Shown one piece after another: positions 1-6,400 of a stretch of DNA of 45,931 nt. Within the stretch, counting starts at the first letter, position 1. Each line of letters opens with the position of its first letter. Source of the stretch: Peptococcaceae bacterium (GTDB lineage Bacteria; Bacillota; Desulfitobacteriia; Desulfitobacteriales; Syntrophobotulaceae); assembly GCA_009783315.1 (NCBI GenBank), contig WRHI01000008.1:1-45931 (forward strand), read 5' to 3'. The notes under the pieces are model-generated. The model was not told where the DNA came from. It searched no databases and saw nothing but the letters and a program-made list of their open reading frames with translations. The translations under genes and the position numbers were made by a program.

Positions 1-239
1 ACCCCTGACGTGGCACTGTTACTGGCCAGCGCGGTATCTGCCTCCAACTCACCATTGAGTTGCGGGAAAACACCGCGGCAGAAAGCTCTGCTTATCCTTA
101 TCGTCAGTTCATGCACTTTTAAATATGCACCCCAGCCTTACTGAGGCTGCATGAGTATGAGCATGTAAAGAGACATGCTCGAAAACATGTATATAAGCAT
201 GTATATGGGCATGCATGAAACCGGCCAGGAGAAAAATCG
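1..239. other. No recognisable gene; left edge
   Basis: Short open stretches exist on both strands at the extreme left (plus strand to a TAA at 120-122, minus strand from about 140 to the edge), but neither gives a protein I recognise and both are cut by the window. Bases 165-220 contain several spaced copies of GCATGTATAT/GCATG-like words, giving a run of SphI-like GCATGC/ACATGT palindromes. No function is assigned. Confidence 0.4.
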
Positions 240-430
240 TTAAGGGGTCGACTTGATCCATTCCTCGATATCCCGCAGAGCCTGCTTGTTGACGGTTGCT
301 TTCATTTTGTATTCATTAAGGAGCTCAGTTATATCTTTTGCTTTGGTGGGCATGAGCCCCCCAAGCTGTCAAAAAAGGGCTCTTTGGCTTGCTCATCAGA
401 AAGAGACAACCCTTTTGAAAAACTGTCCAT
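240..430 (-). pseudogene. Small hypothetical ORF split by a frameshift
   Basis: On the minus strand, an ATG at 430 opens a frame reading MDSFSKGLSLSDEQAKEPFF and then DSLGG. At a run of six G (about 357-362) the sense-looking sequence moves to the frame that starts MPTKAKDITELL at 353 and ends EEWIKSTP before TAA at 240. Adding one G to the run joins the two parts into one hydrophilic protein of about 63 residues. An AGGAGG motif lies further upstream (479-484). The family is not recognised. Either a single-base loss inactivated the gene or the homopolymer was miscalled. The part from 353 to 240 could also stand alone as a 37-residue ORF. Confidence 0.45.
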
Positions 431-482
431 ATGCTGATCGCGTTCTAATAGAGCGGCTGATTTTTTGGTGCCAGCATGCCTC

Positions 483-860
483 CTAAGCTATGCCCAAGAA
501 TGAAGACCCTGCTTCGAAAAAAACAAACAGAGACCCGTAGGCGCTGTGTTGCAGAACCCGTTTTGCGTTTTCCGGCTCCCCTATTGCGGCGTAGGCTCGG
601 GCAATCAAAGGTTCAACCGGTGTAAAGGATTCTGGGTTATCCCCTAGCAGCGCCAAAACAGCCTAGGGCTCCCCGAGGAACAAGAGGCAGTACGCTTCCA
701 TAGAAACAGCGTTTTTAGCAAGCTCGACGTTGCCGCTTTCGGTTTTGACCCGAATACATAAGTTCGCAATTTCGCGGAGCAAGTTATGCTTTTCAGCCTC
801 GGCAAGCTGCGGCAATAAGGGAATATCAGGATAACCATCAGGAAACTTCTTATACGAAGA
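483..860 (-). pseudogene. TPR-like regulator C-terminal remnant
   Basis: Reading leftwards from about 860, one frame gives YKKFPDGYPDIPLLPQLAEA, a helical stretch, then GEP followed by a TAG at 663-665. Without a break it continues as AVLALLGDNPESFTPVEPLI, ARAYAAIGEPENAKRVLQ and ends GSSFLGIA at 483. The helical A-x-A-Y-x-x-G-x-x-x-x-A-x-x-x-L pattern is that of tetratricopeptide repeats. It resembles the C-terminal half of clostridial HTH-TPR transcriptional regulators, but that is inference from pattern. The N-terminal DNA-binding part is absent, since the promoter of the neighbouring plus-strand gene begins at 865. One nonsense codon (CAG to TAG is the simplest change) and the missing N-terminus make it a remnant. 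Confidence 0.55.
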
Positions 861-864
861 CCCC

Positions 865-893
865 TTGACATCGGTATCAGAATGATATATGAT
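865..893 (+). promoter_or_regulatory. Sigma-A promoter of the polyferredoxin-padR operon
   Basis: TTGACA at 865-870 and TATGAT at 888-893 are separated by 17 bases. This is a near-consensus vegetative promoter placed about 40 bases before the ATG at 933. Confidence 0.85.
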
Positions 894-917
894 CACAATT
901 GACATATCAATATGATA
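875..917. promoter_or_regulatory. Paired PadR-type operators
   Basis: Two copies of the palindrome TATCA-NNN-TGATA lie at 875-887 (spacer GAA, between -35 and -10) and 905-917 (spacer ATA, just after the expected start of transcription). Their centres are 30 bases apart, three helical turns, so both face the same side of the DNA. The longer words around them (876-892 and 906-922) are also near-identical direct repeats. The obvious candidate ligand is the PadR protein encoded second in the operon, giving autorepression; this is inference from position and symmetry. Confidence 0.7.
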
Positions 918-932
918 TATGAGGAGGACACT

Positions 933-1673
933 ATGATTCGACAAAAAACACGGAAACTGCTCTTGCTCATTTCCTTATTGTTGTTTCCGGTTACGCTTTA
1001 CTATTTTTCCCCGGCGCTGATTATCACTGCGGGAAGAGAAGGAATTATCAACGGGAGTTTTGTCGTTTTTGCGACGATGCTCATTGGATCTGTTTTTGTG
1101 GGAAGGCTCTTCTGCGCATATCTATGCCCGGCAGGCGCGCTGCAAGACGGGGCTTGTTTTGTGAAAGATAAAGCGCCTAAGCAAGGCTGGAAAAATTACA
1201 TGAAATATGTGATTTGGCTTATATGGATCAGTGTGGTTGTTTTTTGCTACATTTACAGAGGACAGATGATCAAAGTTGACATTTTCTATCAAACTGTCTA
1301 TGGTATTTCCGTAGCCGATGTTTATGGGTACGCTATTTATTACGGCATTGTCTTGTTGGTACTGATATCGTCTCTGCTTGGGGGCAAGAGAGCGTTCTGT
1401 CACTATCTTTGCTGGATGGCCCCTTTCATGGTTCTGGGAACAGAATTGCGCAAGCGGTTTCATTTACCGGGGCTGCATATTGCGGCGGAAAAGGAAAAAT
1501 GCCTCTCCTGCAAGCAATGCAATAAGGGGTGTCCTATGTGTGTTGACGTCAGCAATATGGTGCGACGCGGCAGGGTTGACAGCGTGGAGTGTATTCAATG
1601 CGGCGTTTGTGTGGACAATTGTCCGCAGAACGTGCTTTCGTACCGTATGACAAGTATGAGAAAGAAGGGGTAA
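933..1673 (+). CDS. NapH/MauN-like membrane polyferredoxin
   Basis: Predicted 246-residue membrane protein carrying electrons through iron-sulfur clusters. Several hydrophobic segments precede two cysteine motifs typical of the 4Fe-4S binding family of NapH/YccM type (FCAYLCPAGALQ and FCHYLCWMAPF). A C-terminal dicluster ferredoxin domain follows, with CLSCKQCNKGCP and CIQCGVCVDNCP. I start it at the ATG at 933, which has GAGGAGG five bases upstream, rather than at the in-frame ATG at 912, which lies in the operator and has no ribosome-binding site. It is followed after three bases by a PadR regulator in the same operon, so expression is probably controlled by the PadR ligand. The redox partner is not visible here. 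Function beyond membrane electron transfer is not assignable. Confidence 0.88.
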   Translation: MIRQKTRKLLLLISLLLFPVTLYYFSPALIITAGREGIINGSFVVFATMLIGSVFVGRLFCAYLCPAGALQDGACFVKDKAPKQGWKNYMKYVIWLIWISVVVFCYIYRGQMIKVDIFYQTVYGISVADVYGYAIYYGIVLLVLISSLLGGKRAFCHYLCWMAPFMVLGTELRKRFHLPGLHIAAEKEKCLSCKQCNKGCPMCVDVSNMVRRGRVDSVECIQCGVCVDNCPQNVLSYRMTSMRKKG

Positions 1674-1676
1674 GCT

Positions 1677-2216
1677 TTGGCCAATGAAAAGAAGATGGAT
1701 TGTGTGATATTGGGTCTGTTAAGCCATGAAGAGCTGACTGGGTATGAAGTCAAAAAGCGGATGGACGCGGCTATAAGGTTTTTTTGGGGCGCAAGTTACG
1801 GCAGCATTTATCCCACCTTAAGGGAGCTTGTTGAAAAGGGCCTCGCGGTGAAGTCAGATACGGCGCAAAAGGATCGAAATAAGATCACTTACACCATAAC
1901 GGAGAAAGGTCGCCGGCATCTGAAGGACTGGTTAGAGATTCCTGTTGAGAAAGACATGATCCGCTACGAAACCTTATTGAAGTTGTTTTTTGCTGAGAGC
2001 GCCGGAAAGAAAACCGCTATCGGGCATATTGAGAGTTTTGAGGCGAAAACGAAAGAAGAGCTGCTTTATTTACAAGCAGCTGTAAAAAACCTGGAAAGGT
2101 TCTGTGATGATGAGAGCGCTCATCTGTACTATCTTCTCACCGCACGGTTCGGCGCAAAAATATATGGGGCTTATCTTGAATGGTGTGATGAGGCCAAGGC
2201 CGCTTTGAAGGGGTGA
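1677..2216 (+). CDS. PadR family transcriptional regulator
   Basis: 179 residues. The first 90 form the PadR winged helix: MDCVILGLLSHEELTGYEVK, then GSIYPTLRELVEKGL and the wing KITYTITEKGRRHL. The rest (about 95-179) is the C-terminal helical dimerisation region of the PadR/Vir family. The start is TTG at 1677, six bases after AAGAAGGGG; no better start lies nearby. It is cotranscribed with the polyferredoxin gene, whose promoter carries two matching palindromes, so autoregulation of the operon is likely. The inducer is unknown. Confidence 0.88.
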   Translation: MANEKKMDCVILGLLSHEELTGYEVKKRMDAAIRFFWGASYGSIYPTLRELVEKGLAVKSDTAQKDRNKITYTITEKGRRHLKDWLEIPVEKDMIRYETLLKLFFAESAGKKTAIGHIESFEAKTKEELLYLQAAVKNLERFCDDESAHLYYLLTARFGAKIYGAYLEWCDEAKAALKG

Positions 2217-2384
2217 ACTGCTAATTGATAAGGCTTAGTAATCTCGGTGGGAGCATCTCGATAATAAGCACTTCCTAATTTGCCGAAGGCCACGGACTTT
2301 TGGCTGCGATAATCCATTAATAAGCGTGCAGAGCGACATTCAGCCGCTCTGTTGGTCTGGTTATAGGCGACCCTCGTAGAGCGC

Positions 2385-2582
2385 CTATTCGTCCGACTTT
2401 TCCTTATCGGCCTTTTTTTTCTGGCTAACAATGAAAGCGCCGCCGATACCACCAGCAATACCCGGTATCATCCATTTGATCAAACCAAGGTCTATACCAA
2501 ACAAATCATCCGAAACCACGGCCAAGAGACTCATTGCAATGGCAACAATCAAGGTTAAAACCATTATGATCGTAAAACGCAT
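2385..2582 (-). CDS. Small two-helix membrane protein
   Basis: 65 residues: a hydrophobic helix (about 4-24), a short acidic linker (SDDLFGID), a second hydrophobic Gly-rich helix (about 32-52, MIPGIAGGIGGAFIV) and a lysine-rich tail. GGAGAGGAG upstream of the ATG is a good ribosome-binding site. It lies 75 bases after the DUF2812 gene on the same strand and is probably the last gene of the padR-DUF2812 operon. The family is not recognised. Confidence 0.6.
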   Translation of the reverse strand: MRFTIIMVLTLIVAIAMSLLAVVSDDLFGIDLGLIKWMIPGIAGGIGGAFIVSQKKKADKEKSDE

Positions 2583-2657
2583 TTTCTGTTTCTCCTCTCC
2601 TCGCTTTTTCTTGTCCGTCGGTATCTCTTCTTGCCCTCACCGTTCAACATAAGGAGA

Positions 2658-3203
2658 CTACTCCCGGATATCCCGCTCGCGTTTCAGCGCTTTGACTTTC
2701 CGGATGTAATGCGGAAGAAACCTGAAGAACAGAATGATAAAACAGACCGCAAGTGAGCCAAAAACCAAGTAGAAAGCAATGTCCTGAAACCCATTTACAT
2801 AGAATTGAATGAGAATGTTGGCAAGCTGCACAAGAATCAGGGTTCCCACTAAGAGCCACACCCGGACGAGCCTCTGATAATGAATAATTCGTGTTGATAA
2901 ATCGCTGAACAGCTTGAAAGAACCGCCGTCGGATTTTTTTCTGAAATAAACCCAGCTAAGCCAAGAGGCAATATGCTCTGCGCCGCTATCCTCCATAAAC
3001 TGAATGTATTTGATGCTCTCAGGAGAGGCGGCGCGGGTTTTCAGAAGCTCTATCCGATAGAGATATTCACCTGGGGTACAATCTTCAAAAGTATACCGAA
3101 ACAGGGTGTAATGCGTCATGGCAAAGCCCTTTGCCGCCTTTTCATTCAGCCAGGCCTCTTCTTTTTCGTAGTCAAAGAACACTTTCCATTGGTTGGTCTT
3201 CAT
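2658..3203 (-). CDS. DUF2812 domain membrane protein
   Basis: 181 residues. The N-terminal half (about 1-95) has the DUF2812 pattern: FFDYEKEEAWLNEKAAKGF, then a beta-rich segment with YLYRIELL and WVYFRKK. Two transmembrane helices follow (about 112-132 and 140-160) and a basic tail. Its ATG overlaps the stop of the upstream PadR gene by four bases, showing translational coupling. PadR-DUF2812 pairs are common in Clostridia and Bacilli, where the regulator controls the membrane protein, but the role of DUF2812 is unknown. Confidence 0.85.
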   Translation of the reverse strand: MKTNQWKVFFDYEKEEAWLNEKAAKGFAMTHYTLFRYTFEDCTPGEYLYRIELLKTRAASPESIKYIQFMEDSGAEHIASWLSWVYFRKKSDGGSFKLFSDLSTRIIHYQRLVRVWLLVGTLILVQLANILIQFYVNGFQDIAFYLVFGSLAVCFIILFFRFLPHYIRKVKALKRERDIRE

Positions 3204-3529
3204 ATGAGTGTACCCCCCAGTTCATCTTTACCGATTAACAGAAGTCCTTCTAATCGGGCCATTTCGTTCTTCAAGATGGTTTTGCCCACAGCTGTGATGA
3301 CATATTCCTTCTTTCGTGAATCCCTGCTTTCGCTAACAGCCCGGATCCATTGTTTCTCAGAAAGCGTATTAATGGCACCATAAAGAGTCCCGGCGCCAAG
3401 GACAACCCTTCCTTTTGTCATTTTCCCGACATATTGCATAGCCGAATAACCATGTCGCGGCTGAAGCATGGAAAGAAGAATCAAAAAAACACCTTCAGTT
3501 AAGGCGATGTGTTCCGGATTATCTATCAT
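3200..3529 (-). CDS. PadR family transcriptional regulator
   Basis: 109 residues, essentially only the winged-helix domain: GVFLILLSMLQPRHGYSAMQ, the recognition helix region GAGTLYGAINTLSEKQWI and the wing KKEYVITAVGK. This is the short PadR subfamily usually found with DUF2812 proteins. GGAGG precedes the ATG. The promoter upstream has a palindrome over the -10 region, so it probably represses its own operon. It is not closely related in length or sequence to the other PadR at 1677. Confidence 0.88.
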   Translation of the reverse strand: MIDNPEHIALTEGVFLILLSMLQPRHGYSAMQYVGKMTKGRVVLGAGTLYGAINTLSEKQWIRAVSESRDSRKKEYVITAVGKTILKNEMARLEGLLLIGKDELGGTLI

Positions 3530-3561
3530 GCCGCCCCTCCCCGCAGATACAACCGCCCTCT

Positions 3562-3611
3562 ATATCGGGTGATATTACCGATATTATAACGGTCAACGTA
3601 ATAGATGTCAA
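3562..3611 (-). promoter_or_regulatory. Promoter and operator of the padR-DUF2812 operon
   Basis: On the minus strand TTGACA (3606-3611) and TATAAT (3583-3588) are 17 bases apart, a consensus promoter. An inverted repeat ATATCGG-9-CCGATAT (3562-3584) overlaps the -10 box and the start region. This fits an autorepressing PadR. Confidence 0.8.
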
Positions 3612-3733
3612 CATGATGTTTTTTCCTTGATGGGTAGATTCTTCCATCCTATGGGGCCAAGTCGCTGTCATTGTTATGCAGCTGTATTCGTGTCAATAGA
3701 CCCTAGTTTTGGGGATTTGGATAATCGTATAAT

Positions 3734-3762
3734 TTGACAATGATTACTTGTTGATGTAAGAT
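3734..3762 (+). promoter_or_regulatory. Promoter of the M23 cluster
   Basis: TTGACA (3734-3739), 17-base spacer, TAAGAT (3757-3762), about 110 bases before the first gene of the cluster. Between 3612 and 3733 I see no gene. Confidence 0.65.
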
Positions 3763-3872
3763 TTTTACATGAGCTGCCTCTGGCGCGACAAAGTTCAAAG
3801 GTTGGCTTGCCTCATGTACCAAAAAGCCTTTGAGCAAGGACATTACTGTTTATGGAAGAAGGAGGAACCTGT

Positions 3873-4103
3873 ATGAGCACGGAGAGCTATGAAACGAGCA
3901 TCCTCATAACAGATGACAACAGAGTAGAGATGGAGAGACTCTACGGAAGAATCCCTCCCGAAAACGAATTGTTGGAGGCTCCTATAACACACTCCCTTGA
4001 GGAGGCTAGGCAAAAGATGCACCCTTTAGAGAATTTGTTGGACAGACTCAATGATGAGACAGAGGAAGCAGCTTTCAATGAAATTGGTCAGCAAAATATT
4101 TAG
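3873..4103 (+). CDS. Hypothetical acidic protein, first gene of cluster
   Basis: 76 residues, acidic and helical, no signal peptide or membrane helix. The ATG at 3873 has AAGGAGG eight bases upstream; an ATG at 3852 in the same frame lies before that ribosome-binding site and is rejected. The 3' end overlaps the M23 peptidase frame, so the two are probably translationally coupled. No family is recognised. Its position suggests a partner or leader component for the peptidase that follows, which is inference only. Confidence 0.6.
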   Translation: MSTESYETSILITDDNRVEMERLYGRIPPENELLEAPITHSLEEARQKMHPLENLLDRLNDETEEAAFNEIGQQNI

Positions 4104-4611
4104 ACGTACGGATTGGTATATTACCGGTAACTTTGGCTATCGCACAATCGGAGGCGTTCTCGAATTTCATAATGGTACGGACTATGGGACTCACAAACAG
4201 AACTGGGATCTGTACGCTGTTGAACAGGGTGTTGTAACAAGTTGCGGTACAGCCGTTGACGGTGCGAAATACATTTGGGTGGATTACCCGCGCATCGGGA
4301 AGAAGTTGTTGCATTATCATTTGGATCGCATAGATGTGTCAGCGGGTCAGCAAGTTAAGGCGGGCGCCCTGCTGGGATGCGCCGGAGAAACCGGCAGCGC
4401 CAGTGGGGTGCATTTACACTTAGGAATGCAGCCAAGCGGCGCAGGCTCTTATGAAGATCCTCATGCTTATGAATATCGCTATCCAATCGGCACGATGAAT
4501 TCAGACGCAACCGTTTATGGCGGCCCGAACACAACGATTTACGCGCCTATCGGATCCGTCATATTTTGGGAACCAGGGTGCATGCGTTTAAGCCTCACAA
4601 AGCTTTTGTAA
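4078..4611 (+). CDS. M23 family metallopeptidase (LytM-like), probably frameshifted
   Basis: 177 residues, counted from ATG 4078; an in-frame ATG at 4051 is the alternative. The zinc-site signature of M23 peptidases is complete: FHNGTDYGT (H and D), LHYHLD, and GVHLHLGM. Glycine-rich beta segments between them match the LytM fold, and the usual target is peptidoglycan cross-bridges. No signal peptide is visible, which is unusual for a cell-wall enzyme. The frame ends abruptly after GSVIFWEPG at 4611. The next frame continues with sense-looking sequence from about 4570, and adding one G in the GGG at about 4575 gives EPG-VHAFKPHKAF and a single protein of about 430 residues. I therefore suspect a one-base deletion or sequencing error. 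Confidence 0.75.
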   Translation: MKLVSKIFRRTDWYITGNFGYRTIGGVLEFHNGTDYGTHKQNWDLYAVEQGVVTSCGTAVDGAKYIWVDYPRIGKKLLHYHLDRIDVSAGQQVKAGALLGCAGETGSASGVHLHLGMQPSGAGSYEDPHAYEYRYPIGTMNSDATVYGGPNTTIYAPIGSVIFWEPGCMRLSLTKLL

Positions 4612-5345
4612 GACTTTGTGAACTGTATCAGTTTCAAACCGATGCTCTACTATGGGAAAACTATGCGATCCTTACTGAGGACCCTGAAAACTCTCCTATG
4701 TGTCAGAGACTTCTCGCCAACATGTACAAATCAGCTCTTCTCATGGAAATGATTTCACGGCATGATGAGGTCAAAAGAGACAACAGCAGTGGGCTAAAAG
4801 TATTGGATCAGTTTCCGGGCGGCGTATCGGAATCTCTTATCTATTCTAACCTCTATAATGATGCGCGTTATACAATCGGCAGCGGTGATAACAGAATCAC
4901 CGTTCATGAATTTGATATATCGAACAGGGTGTTGCTAAGCAATGAACTTGAAGCCATCGCGCAATCCATGTATAGGAATAAAGTGATAGAAATCACGAAA
5001 TCAGTAACATTGAGCGTGATCGAAAATATTCTGAGTGAAGTTATTAACTCTACGCCGGCAGGTCCGATAGCAGCTCTTTCTCTTGATGGCGTGAAGCTGG
5101 CGTATGATGTATATAACCTCAATGCTGAAATTGATGCCAACAATGACAATGTGGATGCAATAATTCACAATGTGAATCTGAGCAACAACTTGTTCTATAT
5201 GAAAGCCGGAGCAACCATCGCCTCTTACAAACACGCGGTCACCGCGTACAATGTTAGCGTCAGGGAATGGGATCTCCAGATAGCGCTCTGCTTGTATAAT
5301 GATGCCAGACCCGAGGAAAGCAAGGTTTTAGAAGAACCCTACTAA
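4566..5345 (+). CDS. C-terminal extension of the M23 protein, in a shifted frame
   Basis: This frame runs about 259 residues from 4566 to 5345, with no good ribosome-binding site before its TTG/GTG start options. It is most simply read as the rest of the M23 protein (see the gene at 4078). It is rich in helices. Residues about 140-180 are moderately hydrophobic (VTLSVIENILSEVI, then TPAGPIAALSLDGVKLAYDV) and the end is Asn-rich. No known domain is recognised. If the frameshift is real, this part is not translated at normal levels. If it is an error, the protein is a peptidase with a long helical tail. Confidence 0.55.
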   Translation: MGTRVHAFKPHKAFVRLCELYQFQTDALLWENYAILTEDPENSPMCQRLLANMYKSALLMEMISRHDEVKRDNSSGLKVLDQFPGGVSESLIYSNLYNDARYTIGSGDNRITVHEFDISNRVLLSNELEAIAQSMYRNKVIEITKSVTLSVIENILSEVINSTPAGPIAALSLDGVKLAYDVYNLNAEIDANNDNVDAIIHNVNLSNNLFYMKAGATIASYKHAVTAYNVSVREWDLQIALCLYNDARPEESKVLEEPY

Positions 5346-5359
5346 CTGCGTTCTACTCT

Positions 5360-5596
5360 ATGATCCAAAGAGGAATAGATCGAGACGATCTTATTTGGCA
5401 TTTCGTAAATTGGTGTTCCGGCAAAGCCATGGAGTTAGATAAACATATGGATGGTTTGTTGCGTGTACTGATAGACTATTGTGGTAACCATTATGACTGT
5501 CCATACGCGGCGCTGTCTGAACTGACGCCAGATCAGATCATCGAGCTACACAATAAATATAAAGATTCCGAATATCCCCTGGTTTTAACCTGGTAA
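5360..5596 (+). pseudogene. Truncated paralogue of the 5624 gene
   Basis: 78 codons whose second half matches the end of the next gene almost position by position: HYDCPYAALSELTPDQIIEL against HRDCPYRILSDLTPEQIIEI, then PLVLTW against NLVLVW at the C-terminus. The N-terminal membrane anchor and the middle domain of the full-length copy are missing, and no ribosome-binding site precedes the ATG. This looks like a 5'-truncated tandem duplicate. It could still be made as a small cytosolic protein. Confidence 0.6.
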
Positions 5597-5623
5597 AACG
5601 GAATCATCTAAGGAGGAACTGAA

Positions 5624-6193
5624 ATGTCAAAGAAAAGACTCGTCATAATAATTCTGGCTGTCATAGCAACAGGTGTGCTCGTTTTCACGGGATACAAAAT
5701 CTACGAGCATTATAGCAATCGCGGGTTTATTGAGGAAGTTGACCAAAAAGAAATTGAAGTGCGGTATCGGCAACAGAATGATGCGTTCTACGGTTGGGGC
5801 GGCACGACAAGTTTTGAACCATACGACAAAGAGTTCGAATGGATAACGCAGGTTCATATTTGTTTCTATATGAGATACACCGGGAAAACCATTACTGTCC
5901 GCGATGTTGAAGCTTTTCTGGCAACTTCAGAAAACCCGAACGGAACGCCACGGACCTGGAAAGACGATGAGACAGGGATAGTTTATGGTTTTGTTGAATG
6001 GTTTTTTCATCAAGGGAAAGGGATAGATGAGTTCCGCTTTTACAGAGATAAATTGGACGTTACATTGACACACTATTGTGACGAGCATCGAGATTGCCCA
6101 TATAGGATACTTTCTGATCTGACGCCAGAGCAAATCATCGAAATTGACAAAAAATATGTAGATCCAGACTATAATCTTGTTTTGGTGTGGTAA
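5624..6193 (+). CDS. Membrane-anchored hypothetical protein
   Basis: 189 residues with an N-terminal signal anchor (about 4-25, LVIIILAVIATGVLVFTGY) and an extracytoplasmic domain ending in a conserved block: CDEHRDCPYR, LTPEQIIEIDKKY and NLVLVW. AAGGAGG lies upstream of the ATG. The paired cysteine-containing block is shared with the truncated copy at 5360. No family name is assigned. It is the last gene before the left repeat of the restriction island, whose first base lies two bases after the stop codon. Confidence 0.65.
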   Translation: MSKKRLVIIILAVIATGVLVFTGYKIYEHYSNRGFIEEVDQKEIEVRYRQQNDAFYGWGGTTSFEPYDKEFEWITQVHICFYMRYTGKTITVRDVEAFLATSENPNGTPRTWKDDETGIVYGFVEWFFHQGKGIDEFRFYRDKLDVTLTHYCDEHRDCPYRILSDLTPEQIIEIDKKYVDPDYNLVLVW

Positions 6194-6194
6194 T

Positions 6195-6255
6195 CCGGAC
6201 GGTTTCTTGACGGCCCTTCGAATCACCCTCTCTTTTATTATAGAAAACGCATTTG
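6195..6255. repeat. Left boundary repeat of the restriction island
   Basis: 61 bases beginning CCGGACGGTTTCTTGACGG and ending AGAAAACGCATTTG. It matches 14494-14556 in the same orientation, with a few substitutions and a two-base gap. The centre (CTTCGAATC-ACCCTCTCT) resembles the 3' end of the neighbouring tRNA-Ser gene. It is interpreted as an attachment-type duplication. Confidence 0.8.
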
Positions 6256-6400
6256 CTCACGGGCAAGGGATATTTCGAGGTCTGCTTTCTTCGTTTCCAA
6301 TTCGCCGAGCCGCTGTTTGACTGAGGCGTTAGCAATACCTGCTTCGATGGAGTTGATAAGCTTGCCAATGCTGTTTCGCACTATACGATGATTATATTTT
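6238..6400 (-). pseudogene. Large serine recombinase C-terminal remnant
   Basis: After the hsdR stop codon the minus strand continues with an open frame of 53 codons reading NSIGKLINSIEAGIANASVK and QRLGELETKKADLEISLARE, ending QMRFL at TAA 6238-6240. The pattern 'LINSIEAGI..(T/A)S.KQRL.ELE..K.DLE' is characteristic of the coiled-coil end of resolvase/Tn4451-type large serine recombinases. The catalytic domain, DNA-binding domain and start are absent. The remnant ends within the left island repeat, as expected if the recombinase gene once flanked its own attachment site. Confidence 0.65.

Noticed and set aside
490-530. Lipase-like RVFILGHSLGG on the minus strand
   Set aside because: The nucleophile-elbow look is fortuitous: the frame closes after a few codons on one side and has no lipase similarity upstream, while the overlapping TPR-like frame continues for over 100 codons.
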